Assembly (NCBI GenBank): GCA_036407035.1
Contig: DASXAA010000168.1
Span: 1-64,000, forward strand
Length of the DNA stretch: 64,000 bases
Reading direction: 5' to 3'
DNA from: JACVRW01 sp036407035
GTDB taxonomy: Bacteria; Actinomycetota; Thermoleophilia; Solirubrobacterales; Thermoleophilaceae
Part shown: piece after piece, positions 1 through 8,645 of the stretch
Layout: every line of letters starts with the position of its first letter
Numbering within the stretch: the first letter of the stretch is position 1
Program-made: the position numbers and the translations under genes
Notes under the pieces: generated by a model
Databases searched by the model: none
Told to the model about the DNA's origin: nothing
The model's input: the letters and a program-made list of their open reading frames with translations, nothing else

Positions 1-122
1 CCAGTCCTTAGAGCACGAATCGCCCAAGTCATCTGGCTGTCAGGTGCGGCGGGCGGTCAGGCAGCAGACGGAGCCGACACCGCGAGTCGGACACCGCGGG
101 CCGGGCCTCGGCAGCGTCGAGG

Positions 123-157
123 GTCGAGTTAGTCCCGCCCATGGGGACTAACTCGAC
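123..157. terminator. Perfect 14-bp inverted repeat
   Basis: GTCGAGTTAGTCCC at 123-136 is exactly complementary to the bases at 144-157, leaving a 7-base loop (137-143). There is no T-run next to it on either strand, so it is either a factor-assisted or bidirectional terminator, or a palindromic protein site. Confidence 0.55.
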
Positions 158-186
158 AGTGGACGGGATGCCAGCAGGAATCCCGC

Positions 187-233
187 GGGTGGGCTGGTTT
201 CCGACGCATAGTGCAACGGAAAACGGCCCACCC
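187..233. terminator. 17-bp near-perfect stem-loop
   Basis: The arms 187-203 and 217-233 pair over 17 positions with two non-Watson-Crick positions and a 13-base loop. On the minus strand it lies about 120 bases after the M1 peptidase stop codon, so it is a plausible terminator; a small structured RNA is the alternative. Confidence 0.45.
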
Positions 234-256
234 CCCGTCCCACCCATGGTTGCCCG

Positions 257-325
257 CCGTAAGCGCCCGACCCGCCACGGCGCCGGCCGCGAAGCGCCCC
301 CCGTAAGCGCCCGACCCGCCACGGC
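257..325. repeat. 25-bp exact direct repeat, period 44
   Basis: The 25 bases at 257-281 (starting CCGTAAGCGCCCGACC) recur exactly at 301-325. The 19 bases between the copies are different and GC-rich. Function unknown. Confidence 0.7.
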
Positions 326-351
326 ACCGGGCCCGCCGTGGAATCAACCGC

Positions 352-1893
352 CTAGCGGCGCCGCGCCATCGTCGCCACCGACAGCGCCCGCAGGCCGCTC
401 TCCTCGACCACCGGGTCGGCGGTCCAGTCGGGGTGGCCCGGCATCGGCGGGATCCTCTCGCCGTAGAGCCAGGCGCGCAGGAACGGCCTCAGGTTGCGCC
501 CCGAGACCCTCGAGGCGAGGTCGATGAAGTCGTCCGTGCTCGCCACGTCGTCGCGGTAGCGGCTGACCCACTCACGCTCGAGGCGGGAGAACGCCGCGTT
601 GCCGATCTTCTGGCGCAGCGCGTACAGCACCAGCGCGCCGCCGTGGTAGACGTTGAAGCTGAAGAGGTTGTCGAAGTCGCCGTGGCTCGGCCGCGCGACC
701 GGCCCGAAGTCGTGGCGCCACTGGTTGCCGTGCGCGTACACGGCGCGCATCAGCTCCTCCATCGTCGCGTAGCCCTGCTCGTCCGGGTAGAACTCGGTGT
801 CCTCCTCGAGGAACCCGTGCTCCTCGGCGTAGAGGAACTCGTACCAGCTGGCGTGCCCCTCGTTCAGCCACAGGTCGCTCCACTCGTACGGCGACACGCT
901 GTCCCCGAACCACATGTGCGACAGCTCGTGGACCATGGTCGGATCCCACACGCCCTGGCCGAACTCCGTGAACCAGCTCTGGTCGATCAGCGAGATCGTC
1001 TGGGTCTCGAGCGCGAAGCCGAGGTCGGTGTCCGGCACAAACGAACCGAAGATGTCGAACGGGTAGCGGCCGACCCGGTCCACCATGTAGTCGAGCTGCG
1101 CCGGCTCGAGCGCCAGGATCGGCTCCATCAGCTCGGTCAGGCTGGGGGCGACGACGTCGCGGATCGGCACGCCGCGGTGCACCTCGGTCGGCGTGAAGTC
1201 CCAGTCGCCGACCGCGATCTGCGTCAGCTCGGTGGCCATCGGCTGGCGCATCAGGTAGATCGAGTGGGTGCGGCCGCCGCGCGTCCAGCGCGCGAGCTCC
1301 ACCCCGTTCGCGACCGGGTCCCGCCCGGCCGGCACGTCGAAGCGGAACGTGAACGTCGCCTTGTCGCGCGGGTGGTCGTTCGACGGGTAGACGAGGTGCG
1401 CGTAGTAGGGCTGCGGCGCCGTCCCGGAGCCGTCCGGCGTTATGAAGAACGCCTCCGAGGTCGGGTCGTCGCCGGGCTCCGTCGGAGTGGCGCGGAAGTG
1501 CGTGATCGTCACCAGGAAGCGGGCGCCCTTGCGGATCGCGTCGCGCGGCGTGATCACGAGCTCCTCGCCGTCGCGGGTGAAGCGCGCGGACCTGCCGTTC
1601 ACGTAGACCGCGGCGAGGCCGTCGCCCGCGAAGTCGAGGTTGAAGCGGGAGAGGGACTGCGTGGCCCGTGCGAGGATCGTCTCGTTCCCGTCGATCGATT
1701 GCGCGGGGTCGCTGGTCGCGTAGCGCAGGCCGAGGTCGTAGTGGATGACGTCGTAGCCGCCGTTGCCGATGCCCGGGTTCAGGCGGTCGCCGAGACCGGC
1801 AGCGCCGGGGCTGGGACCGGCGGCGGCGGCCGGTGCCGCCAGCAGCGCGAGCGATGTGAGTACGACGGCGGGGAGCGTGACGGGGTGCCTCAT
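352..1893 (-). CDS. Secreted M1-family metallopeptidase
   Basis: Predicted zinc aminopeptidase-type enzyme of 513 residues, probably exported. The N-terminus is a signal peptide (hydrophobic VVLTSLALLAAPAAAA near residues 9-24). The zinc site is complete: HELSH at residues 322-326, then 18 residues, then the glutamate of NEGH at 345, which is the canonical HEXXH-X18-E spacing of the M1 (gluzincin) family. The C-terminal ERAP-like helical domain of large aminopeptidases is missing, as in the short bacterial M1 proteins. The ATG start gives a proper signal peptide; it lies 11 bases after the stop of the histidine kinase gene, so the two are probably co-transcribed. The substrate is unknown. Confidence 0.9.
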   Translation of the reverse strand: MRHPVTLPAVVLTSLALLAAPAAAAGPSPGAAGLGDRLNPGIGNGGYDVIHYDLGLRYATSDPAQSIDGNETILARATQSLSRFNLDFAGDGLAAVYVNGRSARFTRDGEELVITPRDAIRKGARFLVTITHFRATPTEPGDDPTSEAFFITPDGSGTAPQPYYAHLVYPSNDHPRDKATFTFRFDVPAGRDPVANGVELARWTRGGRTHSIYLMRQPMATELTQIAVGDWDFTPTEVHRGVPIRDVVAPSLTELMEPILALEPAQLDYMVDRVGRYPFDIFGSFVPDTDLGFALETQTISLIDQSWFTEFGQGVWDPTMVHELSHMWFGDSVSPYEWSDLWLNEGHASWYEFLYAEEHGFLEEDTEFYPDEQGYATMEELMRAVYAHGNQWRHDFGPVARPSHGDFDNLFSFNVYHGGALVLYALRQKIGNAAFSRLEREWVSRYRDDVASTDDFIDLASRVSGRNLRPFLRAWLYGERIPPMPGHPDWTADPVVEESGLRALSVATMARRR

Positions 1894-1904
1894 GCGGCGG
1901 CACC

Positions 1905-3848
1905 CTACTCCGATTGAGGCACCTCCGGCAGGGTCGTCCCGGGCGGCTCCGGGACGTCGCCGTCGAGCAGCCCGCGCAGGCTCCGGAGCAGCATCGCGGG
2001 CTCGAACGGCTTGGTCATGAAGGCGCTGCCCTCCGGCAGCCCGCCGCGGCGCTCGAGCGTCTCCGAGGCGTAGCCGGACACGAACAGCGTGCGCACCTCG
2101 GGCCGCGCGGCGAGCAGCCGCTGCGACAGCTCGGCGCCCGACATCCCGGGCATGATCACGTCCGTGACGAGCGCGTGGATGGCGCCCTCGTGCGCCTCCG
2201 CGGCCTCGAGCGCCTCCGACGGCCGCGCCGCGACCAGCACGCGATAGCCGCCGGACAGGAGCGCGCGCTCGGTCAGCCGCCGGACGGCGTCCTCGTCCTC
2301 GCACACGAGCACGGTCTCGCTGCCGGTGACCGCGGCCGGCTCGTCGGCCGCGGGCCGTGAAGCCTCCGCCGCCGGCTGCTCCGCCGGGGGGAACAGGATC
2401 GTGAAGCACGTGCCGAGCCCCGGCACCGACTTGACCGTGAGCGTCCCGCCGGTCTGGTTGACGATGCCGTGCACGGTGGCGAGGCCGAGGCCCGTCCCCT
2501 CCCCCGCCTCCTTGGTCGTGAAGAACGGCTCGAAGGCGTGCTCCAGCACCTCGGCCTCCATCCCCACGCCGGTGTCGCTCACGGACAGGGACACGTAGCG
2601 CCCCGGCTCGATCTCCGGCCCGTCGGCGCCGGGGGCGACGTCCACCCCCCGCGTCTCGATCGTGAGCGTGCCGCCGGTCGGCATCGCGTCGCGCGCGTTG
2701 ACCGCGAGGTTCACGAGGATCTGCTCCACCTGCCCCCGGTCCGCCAGCACGGCGGGCAGGTCGTCCTCCGCGAGCATCGCCATCTGGACGTCCTCGCCGA
2801 TCAGCCTGCCGAGCATCGGCGCGAGGCCCTCGACCACCTCGCCGAGGTCGAGCAGCGTCGGCTCGAGCACCTGCCGGCGCGAGAAGGCCAGCAGCTGACG
2901 GGTCACCTGCGTCGCGCGCTCGGTCGCGTGCTCGATCTGCTCGAGCTCCTCGGCGCCGGGGCCGACGCCGACCCGCTGCTGCGCGATGCGCCCGTAGCCG
3001 GAGATCACCGTCAGCAGGTTGTTGAAGTCGTGCGCGACGCCGCCCGCGAGCTGGCCCACCGCCTCCATCTTCTGCGCCTGGCGCAGCTGCTCCTCGCTCT
3101 GGCGGCGCTCCGCGGCCATGGCGAGCAGGTTGGCGACCGCCTGCAGGAAGCTGTGCTCGTCCTCCCCGAAGGCGTCCTCCCGCCCGGCCGAGACGGACAG
3201 CGTGCCGGCGCTCCCGCGGGCGGTGCGCATGTCGAGCCGCAGCACGCTGCGCGGCGCGATCGTCCGCCCCCAGGAGGCGAGCGGCTCGTGCTTGCCCCTG
3301 CGGGTGACGATCACGCGGTCGACGGGCAGCGTGTCGCGGATGCGCTCCACCGCCTCCTGCGCCAGCTCGGCGAAGTCCGCGCCCGCCAGGGCGCGCTCGC
3401 CCAGCGCCGCCACGGCGGCCTGCTGCTCCGACTGCCGCCGCACCGTGGCGAGCGTCTCGAGGCGGGCCGAGATGTCGCGTCCGACCGCCAGCAGCAGCGG
3501 CCCCTCGTCGGTCTCGACGACGCCCCAGCTCATCTCGCCGACGAACTCCGAGCCGTCACGGCGCACGCCGTAGGCCTCCGACGTGAAGCGCAGCGGGCTG
3601 CCCGTAGCGAAGTAGAGGTCCATGTTGCGCGTGTAGCGGTCGCGCAGGCGCGCGGGCCAGAGCTCCTGGATCCGGCGGCCGAGCAGCTGGCCCGCGTCGT
3701 AGCCGAAGAGCTCGTCGGCGCGCGTGTTGGCGAACGCGATGCTCCCGTCGCGCCGGGCCGCCACGGTCGCGTCGGGCAGCCCCTCGAGGACCGTCGTCAG
3801 CGCGGTCGTGCTCCTTCCCTGGGGGGCTTCGTCGTCCTTGGCGTTCAT
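1905..3848 (-). CDS. Hybrid PAS-GAF sensor histidine kinase with receiver
   Basis: A 647-residue cytoplasmic-looking signalling protein without membrane segments. Order: PAS domain (about 20-135), GAF domain (about 150-250), HisKA/HATPase core with phospho-accepting H273 in the motif HDFNNLL, and a C-terminal receiver domain whose phospho-acceptor is D563 in LVTDVIMPG. The HDFNNLL variant is typical of hybrid PAS kinases. A kinase and receiver in one chain suggests a phosphorelay or internal control of kinase activity; no separate response regulator gene is adjacent. The ATG at 3848 was chosen; an in-frame GTG twelve bases upstream is an alternative. It lies upstream of the M1 peptidase in the same direction. 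Confidence 0.9.
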   Translation of the reverse strand: MNAKDDEAPQGRSTTALTTVLEGLPDATVAARRDGSIAFANTRADELFGYDAGQLLGRRIQELWPARLRDRYTRNMDLYFATGSPLRFTSEAYGVRRDGSEFVGEMSWGVVETDEGPLLLAVGRDISARLETLATVRRQSEQQAAVAALGERALAGADFAELAQEAVERIRDTLPVDRVIVTRRGKHEPLASWGRTIAPRSVLRLDMRTARGSAGTLSVSAGREDAFGEDEHSFLQAVANLLAMAAERRQSEEQLRQAQKMEAVGQLAGGVAHDFNNLLTVISGYGRIAQQRVGVGPGAEELEQIEHATERATQVTRQLLAFSRRQVLEPTLLDLGEVVEGLAPMLGRLIGEDVQMAMLAEDDLPAVLADRGQVEQILVNLAVNARDAMPTGGTLTIETRGVDVAPGADGPEIEPGRYVSLSVSDTGVGMEAEVLEHAFEPFFTTKEAGEGTGLGLATVHGIVNQTGGTLTVKSVPGLGTCFTILFPPAEQPAAEASRPAADEPAAVTGSETVLVCEDEDAVRRLTERALLSGGYRVLVAARPSEALEAAEAHEGAIHALVTDVIMPGMSGAELSQRLLAARPEVRTLFVSGYASETLERRGGLPEGSAFMTKPFEPAMLLRSLRGLLDGDVPEPPGTTLPEVPQSE

Positions 3849-3920
3849 CGCGTCGTGCACGGCCAAGGCTACGCTGTGGGCGCGCCCGGCGCGGATGCCG
3901 GCCGAGCTCAGGAGGACCAA

Positions 3921-4526
3921 GTGCCGCCCATTTCCCGTGGTTTCCGCCGCCGTCGCCCGACCGAGGCGGATCCCTCGCGGCTGCCGCCCGGCCAGTACGA
4001 GACGAGGGACTTCCCGGTCCTCGCGGCGGGCCCGACGCCGCACAGCCCGCTCGAGGAGTGGAGCTTCGCGGTGGGCGGTGCGGTCGGCGAGGCTCGCTCC
4101 TGGAGCTGGGACGAGTTCACCGCGCTGCCGGCGGACACGGTGACCGTGGACATCCACTGCGTCACGAAGTGGTCGAAGTTCGACACCTCCTGGACCGGCG
4201 TGTCCGTGGACGTCCTGCTCGACGGAACCGAGCCCTGGGGCGAGTTCGCGGTCGCGTGGTCCGACGGCGGGTACACCACGAACCTGCCCCTGGCAGACCT
4301 CACCGGGGGCAGGGCGTGGATCGCCTACCGCTACGCCGGCGAGCCGCTCGACCCCGAGCACGGCGGCCCCGCTCGCCTGCTGGTCCCGCACCTGTACTTC
4401 TGGAAGAGCGCGAAGTGGGTTCGCGGTCTGAACCTCGCCGACCACGACGAGCCCGGCTTCTGGGAGGCCTACGGCTACCACAACTACGGCGATCCGTGGA
4501 AGGAGCAGCGGTACTGGGGCGACTAG
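3921..4526 (+). CDS. Sulfite-oxidase-like molybdopterin oxidoreductase
   Basis: A 201-residue protein of the sulfite oxidase/YedY superfamily, consisting of little more than the molybdopterin-binding domain. The cysteine in DIHCVTKWS corresponds to the molybdenum ligand of the family. There is no twin-arginine or Sec signal, so it is probably cytoplasmic. The GTG at 3921 is preceded by an excellent ribosome site (AGGAGG at 3910-3915). It is the first gene of an overlapping operon with a flavin reductase, a natural electron partner. The actual substrate is not known for this family; it need not be sulfite. Confidence 0.85.
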   Translation: MPPISRGFRRRRPTEADPSRLPPGQYETRDFPVLAAGPTPHSPLEEWSFAVGGAVGEARSWSWDEFTALPADTVTVDIHCVTKWSKFDTSWTGVSVDVLLDGTEPWGEFAVAWSDGGYTTNLPLADLTGGRAWIAYRYAGEPLDPEHGGPARLLVPHLYFWKSAKWVRGLNLADHDEPGFWEAYGYHNYGDPWKEQRYWGD

Positions 4527-5260
4527 GCGCCGGCCGCCCGCAGCTCGACTGGCGGGTCGCCACGATCCGGGACGTCCGGGGCGAGACGCCGACGGCCAGG
4601 ACGCTCGCGCTCGACGTGCGCGCCTGGCCCGGCCACCTGCCGGGCCAGCACGTGGACGTGCGCCTCACCGCCGATGACGGCTACCAGGCGCAGCGCTCGT
4701 ACTCGATCGCGTCCGCGCCCGAGAGCCCCGGCCTCGAGCTGACCGTCGAGCGGCTCGAGGACGGCGAGGTCAGCCCCTGGCTGACCGAGGAGGCGCGCCC
4801 GGGCGACCAGTTCGAGCTGCGCGGCCCGGTCGGCGGCTACTTCGTCTGGCAGGCGTCGCGGGGAGGCCCACTCCTGCTGGTGGCCGGCGGATCCGGGGTC
4901 GTGCCGCTGATGGCGATGCTGCGCCACCTGGCGGCGGCCGGCGGCGGCGTGGACGCCCGCCTCCTGCTGTCGGCGCGGAGCCTCGAGGACACCCTCTACC
5001 GCGAGGAGCTCGAGCGCATCGGGGACGGCATCGCCGCCGTACATCTCACGCTCACCCGCGGCGAGGCGCCGCCCGGCTGGCGGGGCTGGACGCGCCGGAT
5101 CGACGCGGAGATGCTGGCCGCGGTGGGCCCCGAGCCCGCCGAGCGCCCGCTCGTGTACGTGTGCGGGCCTACGGGGTTCGTCGAGGAGGCCGCGCGGCTG
5201 CTGGTGGCGCTCGGCCACGCGCCCGGCCGCGTCCACACCGAGCGGTTCGGCCCCTCATGA
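4496..5260 (+). CDS. Ferredoxin-NADP reductase-like flavoprotein
   Basis: A 254-residue oxidoreductase with an FAD-binding beta barrel (RSYSIAS, about residues 63-69) and a NAD(P)-binding half (GGSGVVPLMAML, later CGPTGF). No 2Fe-2S domain is present. It should pass electrons from NAD(P)H to a partner, most simply the sulfite-oxidase-like protein encoded just upstream. The GTG at 4496 lies inside the end of the upstream gene (31-base overlap). It was preferred because the resulting N-terminus (AVLGRL before the flavin domain) looks like that of related actinobacterial proteins as I remember them. The end overlaps the nhaA start in ATGA, so translation is probably coupled. Confidence 0.85.
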   Translation: MEGAAVLGRLGAGRPQLDWRVATIRDVRGETPTARTLALDVRAWPGHLPGQHVDVRLTADDGYQAQRSYSIASAPESPGLELTVERLEDGEVSPWLTEEARPGDQFELRGPVGGYFVWQASRGGPLLLVAGGSGVVPLMAMLRHLAAAGGGVDARLLLSARSLEDTLYREELERIGDGIAAVHLTLTRGEAPPGWRGWTRRIDAEMLAAVGPEPAERPLVYVCGPTGFVEEAARLLVALGHAPGRVHTERFGPS

Positions 5261-7161
5261 GCGACCAGTCGTCGCGCTCGTACACCGGGCGCACCGCCTG
5301 GGCGCGGAACCTCGCCGCGCCTGTGCGCGACTTCCTCGGCACCGAGTCGGGCGGGGCGGCGGTGCTGCTCGCCGCGACCGTCGCGGCGCTCCTGTGGGCC
5401 AACTCGCCCTGGGACAGCTCCTACGAGTCCGTGTGGACGACGACGATGTCGATCCAGGTCGGCGACCACGGCATCGCCCTCGACCTGAGGGAGTGGGTCA
5501 ACAAGGGGCTGATGACGTTCTTCTTCCTCGTCGTCGGGCTGGAGGCCAAGCGCGAGCTCGACCTGGGCGCGCTGCGGGAGCGGCGCCGGGCCTGGCTGTC
5601 GCTCGTGACGGCGCTCGTCGGGATGACGGCGCCGGTCCTGTACCTCGCGATCAACGCCGGCGGCGACGGTGCGCACGGCTGGGGCGCCGCGATGTCGACC
5701 GACACGGCGTTCGCGCTCGGGGCGCTCGCCCTCGTGGCCCCGCGCGCCACGCGGCTGCGCCTCCGCCTGCTGACGGTCGTCGTCTTCGACGATCTGATCG
5801 CGCTCGTGGTCATCGCCACCGTCTACACCGGCGACATCTCGTTCGTGCCCCTCGCGCTGGCGGCCGCCTTCCTCGCGGCCATCGTCGCGCTCCGCTTCGC
5901 GCCGCCGGAGTGGCGCATCCAGGCCGCCGTGTTGCTGGGCGTGGGCGTGTGGGTCTCGCTGTACGAGTCCGGCGTGGACCCCGTGATCGCCGGGCTTGCG
6001 GTCGGCCTCGTGACGAGCGCCTACCCGCCCGTGCGCACCGACCTCGAGCGGGTCACGGAGCTCACGCGCACGTTCCGCGAGCAGCCGACCCCCGAGCTGG
6101 CGCGCTCCGCCCAGCTCGGCGTCGCCTCTGCCATATCGGCGAACGAGCGCCTCCAGTACCGGCTCCATCCGTGGACGAGCTTCGTGATCGTGCCCGTGTT
6201 CGCCCTCGCGAACGTCGGGATCCAGCTCGACGGCGACCTGCTCGCCGACGCCGCCGGGTCGCCGATCACATGGGGCATCATCGCCGGGTACGTGCTGGGC
6301 AAGCCGATCGGCATCATGGCGGGTGCGTGGCTCGGATCGCGGCCGTGGCTCGGGGGGGCGCAGCGCAGCCTGAGCTGGCCGGTGATCCTCGGCGCCGGGG
6401 CGGTCGGGGGCCTCGGCTTCACGGTCTCGATCCTGATCTCGACCCTCGCGTTCGACGGCCGCGACCTCGAGGAGGCCAAGATCGGCGTGCTCGCCGCCGC
6501 CCTTCTGGCCGCGCTCCTCAGCTGGGTCGTCTTCCGGGTGATCGCCATGCTGCCCGGGGAGGTACGCGCCCGCCAGGTGGCCGGCACCGCCGACGACCTG
6601 CTCGACCTGGCCGACGACGTGGACCCGGCGCGCGACCACATCCGCGGCTCCGACGAGGCCGTCGTCACGCTGCTCGAGTACGGCGACTACGAGTGCCCGT
6701 ATTGCGGGCAGGCGGAGATCGCGATCCGCGAGGTGCTCGAGTCGTTCGGCGACGAGCTGCGGTACGTCTGGCGCCACCTGCCGCTGCAGGACGTGCACCC
6801 GAACGCCCAGATGGCCGCCGAGGCCGCGGAGGCCGCCGCGGCCCAGGGGGCGTTCTGGGAGATGCACGACCGGCTGCTGCAGAACCAGGACCAGCTCAGC
6901 GCGCGCGACCTGTGGCGCCACGCGCAGGAGCTGGGCCTCGACGCGGACCGCTTCTGGGACGAGCTGAAGCGGCACGTGCACGAGGAGCGCGTCGGCGACG
7001 ACGTGACGAGCGCCGACTCGAGCGACGTCGCGGGCACTCCCACGTTCTTCATCAACGGCAGGCGCCACTACGGCGCCTACGACGTCGACACCCTCAGCGC
7101 CGCCGTGCGAGCCGCTCGCGCCCGCGAGCGCGCCCGGGCGCGCGTCGCCCAGGAGGCCTAG
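5257..7161 (+). CDS. nhaA: Na+/H+ antiporter NhaA fused to DsbA-like thioredoxin domain
   Basis: A 634-residue fusion. Residues about 20-420 form a NhaA-type sodium/proton antiporter with many membrane helices, including the paired aspartates D178-D179 (VVFDDLIAL) that bind the ion, and the conserved TDTAFALG. Residues about 460-620 are a DsbA/thioredoxin-fold domain with the redox motif CPYC at 480-483 and a cis-proline region GTPTFFING. Such fusions occur in other actinobacteria. The sidedness of the redox domain was not determined. The start overlaps the reductase stop (ATGA). Its stop codon interlocks with that of pgi on one CTAG at 7158-7161. Confidence 0.9.
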   Translation: MSDQSSRSYTGRTAWARNLAAPVRDFLGTESGGAAVLLAATVAALLWANSPWDSSYESVWTTTMSIQVGDHGIALDLREWVNKGLMTFFFLVVGLEAKRELDLGALRERRRAWLSLVTALVGMTAPVLYLAINAGGDGAHGWGAAMSTDTAFALGALALVAPRATRLRLRLLTVVVFDDLIALVVIATVYTGDISFVPLALAAAFLAAIVALRFAPPEWRIQAAVLLGVGVWVSLYESGVDPVIAGLAVGLVTSAYPPVRTDLERVTELTRTFREQPTPELARSAQLGVASAISANERLQYRLHPWTSFVIVPVFALANVGIQLDGDLLADAAGSPITWGIIAGYVLGKPIGIMAGAWLGSRPWLGGAQRSLSWPVILGAGAVGGLGFTVSILISTLAFDGRDLEEAKIGVLAAALLAALLSWVVFRVIAMLPGEVRARQVAGTADDLLDLADDVDPARDHIRGSDEAVVTLLEYGDYECPYCGQAEIAIREVLESFGDELRYVWRHLPLQDVHPNAQMAAEAAEAAAAQGAFWEMHDRLLQNQDQLSARDLWRHAQELGLDADRFWDELKRHVHEERVGDDVTSADSSDVAGTPTFFINGRRHYGAYDVDTLSAAVRAARARERARARVAQEA

Positions 7162-8645
7162 GCTGGGCCGCGCCGCAGGCGCCGGTACCGGCGGATCAGC
7201 GCGTTGGTCGAGCTGTCGTGCGCGAGCTCGGGCTCGTCGTCCGAATCGAGCTCGGGGATTATCCGGTTTGCCAGGACCTTGCCGAGCTCGACCCCCCACT
7301 GGTCGAACGAGTCGATGCCCCAGATCGTGCCCTGCACGAAGACCTTGTGCTCGTAGAGGGCGACCAGGGCCCCCAGGCTCCTCGGTGTCAGCCTCTCGGC
7401 GAGGATCGTGTTGGTCGGCCGGTTGCCCTCGGTCACCCGGTGCGGGATCTGGAACTCGGGCCCGCCCTCGGCGGCCAGCTCCTCGGCGCTGCGCCCGAAG
7501 GCGAGCGCCTCGGTCTGCGCCAGCATGAAGTCGATCGGGTGGCCGTCGAGGTCGACGTGCTTGCCGTCGCTCTCCATGTCGAGCTGCTGCAGGTAGGCGG
7601 TGAAGCGCTCGAGGTACTGGTCATACGGAAGGACGGCGACCGTCTCACACCCGAGCAGATCGTTGTTCCAGATCCCGACGAGCGCCAGCAGCACCGGCAG
7701 GTTGCGATCGAACGGGGTCGTGCGGAAGTGCTCGTCAACCGCGCGGAAGCCCGCCAGCATCTCGCGGAAGCGCTCCGGCCCGATCGCGATCATCAGCGAC
7801 AGGCCGACCGCGGACGGGTAGGAGTAGCGGCCGCCCACCCAGTCCCAGAACTCGAACATGTTGGCGGTGTCGATCCCGAACTTCGCGACCTCCTCCGCGT
7901 TGGTCGAGACCGCGACGAAGTGCTTGGCAACGGCCGCCTCGTCGCCGCCGAGACCGGCCAGCGCCCAATCGCGCGCGCTGTGGGCGTTGGTCAGCGTCTC
8001 GAGCGTCTTGAAGGTCTTGGAGGCGACGATGAAGAGCGTCTCCTCTGGATCGAGGTCCCGCGTGGCCTCCACGAGGTCGGTGCCGTCCACGTTCGAGACG
8101 AAGCGCGAGACGAGCTCGCGGTCGGCGTAGTGACGCAGCGCCGTGGTTGCCATCGCGGGGCCGAGGTCCGAGCCGCCGATGCCGATGTTGATCACGTTCC
8201 GGATCCGCCTGCCGGTGTGCCCGCGCCACTCGCCCGAGCGGACGCGGTCCGCGAAGTCCGACATGCGGTCGAGCACCCTGTGCACCTCGGGCACGACGTC
8301 CACGCCGTCCACGACGATGGACGCGCCGCGCGGTGCGCGCAGCGCGACGTGCAGCACGGCGCGGTTCTCGCTCACGTTGATCTTCTCGCCCCGGAACATC
8401 GCGTCGATCCGCTCACGCAGCCCCGACTCCTTGGCGACTGCGAGCAGCAGCCGCATCGTCTCGTCGGTGACGCGCTGCTTCGAGTAGTCGAGGTAGAGCC
8501 CGGCGCCCTCCGCGGTCAGCCGTTCGCCGCGGTCGGGGTCCTCGGCGAACAGCGTCCGCAGGTGGACGTCGGCGAGCTCGTCACGATGCGCCTCGAGCGT
8601 CGCCCACGTCGAGCGTTCGCGAAGGCCGGCGTCGGTCGTCGTCAT
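7158..8645 (-). CDS. pgi: Glucose-6-phosphate isomerase
   Basis: A 495-residue phosphoglucose isomerase converting glucose-6-phosphate to fructose-6-phosphate. Family signatures are clear: INIGIGGSDLGP, SKTFKTLET, NMFEFWDWVGGRYSYPSAVG, and the C-terminal IWGIDSFDQWGVELGK. The length is slightly below the usual ~550 of many bacterial enzymes but all core motifs are there. The ATG overlaps the stop of the gnd remnant in ATGA, so it was once, and may still be, translated by coupling to that gene. Both belong to central sugar-phosphate metabolism. Confidence 0.93.
   Translation of the reverse strand: MTTTDAGLRERSTWATLEAHRDELADVHLRTLFAEDPDRGERLTAEGAGLYLDYSKQRVTDETMRLLLAVAKESGLRERIDAMFRGEKINVSENRAVLHVALRAPRGASIVVDGVDVVPEVHRVLDRMSDFADRVRSGEWRGHTGRRIRNVINIGIGGSDLGPAMATTALRHYADRELVSRFVSNVDGTDLVEATRDLDPEETLFIVASKTFKTLETLTNAHSARDWALAGLGGDEAAVAKHFVAVSTNAEEVAKFGIDTANMFEFWDWVGGRYSYPSAVGLSLMIAIGPERFREMLAGFRAVDEHFRTTPFDRNLPVLLALVGIWNNDLLGCETVAVLPYDQYLERFTAYLQQLDMESDGKHVDLDGHPIDFMLAQTEALAFGRSAEELAAEGGPEFQIPHRVTEGNRPTNTILAERLTPRSLGALVALYEHKVFVQGTIWGIDSFDQWGVELGKVLANRIIPELDSDDEPELAHDSSTNALIRRYRRLRRGPA

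Larger units (their letters stand above)
1..351. other. Structured non-coding stretch
   Basis: No convincing gene is seen here. The stretch lies downstream of the M1 peptidase stop codon (minus strand) and holds two strong hairpins and one direct repeat, listed separately. Short open frames in it have no recognisable product and disagree with each other on both strands. It could hold the transcription terminator of the peptidase operon or a structured RNA; no tRNA-like 3' end was recognised. Confidence 0.5.
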
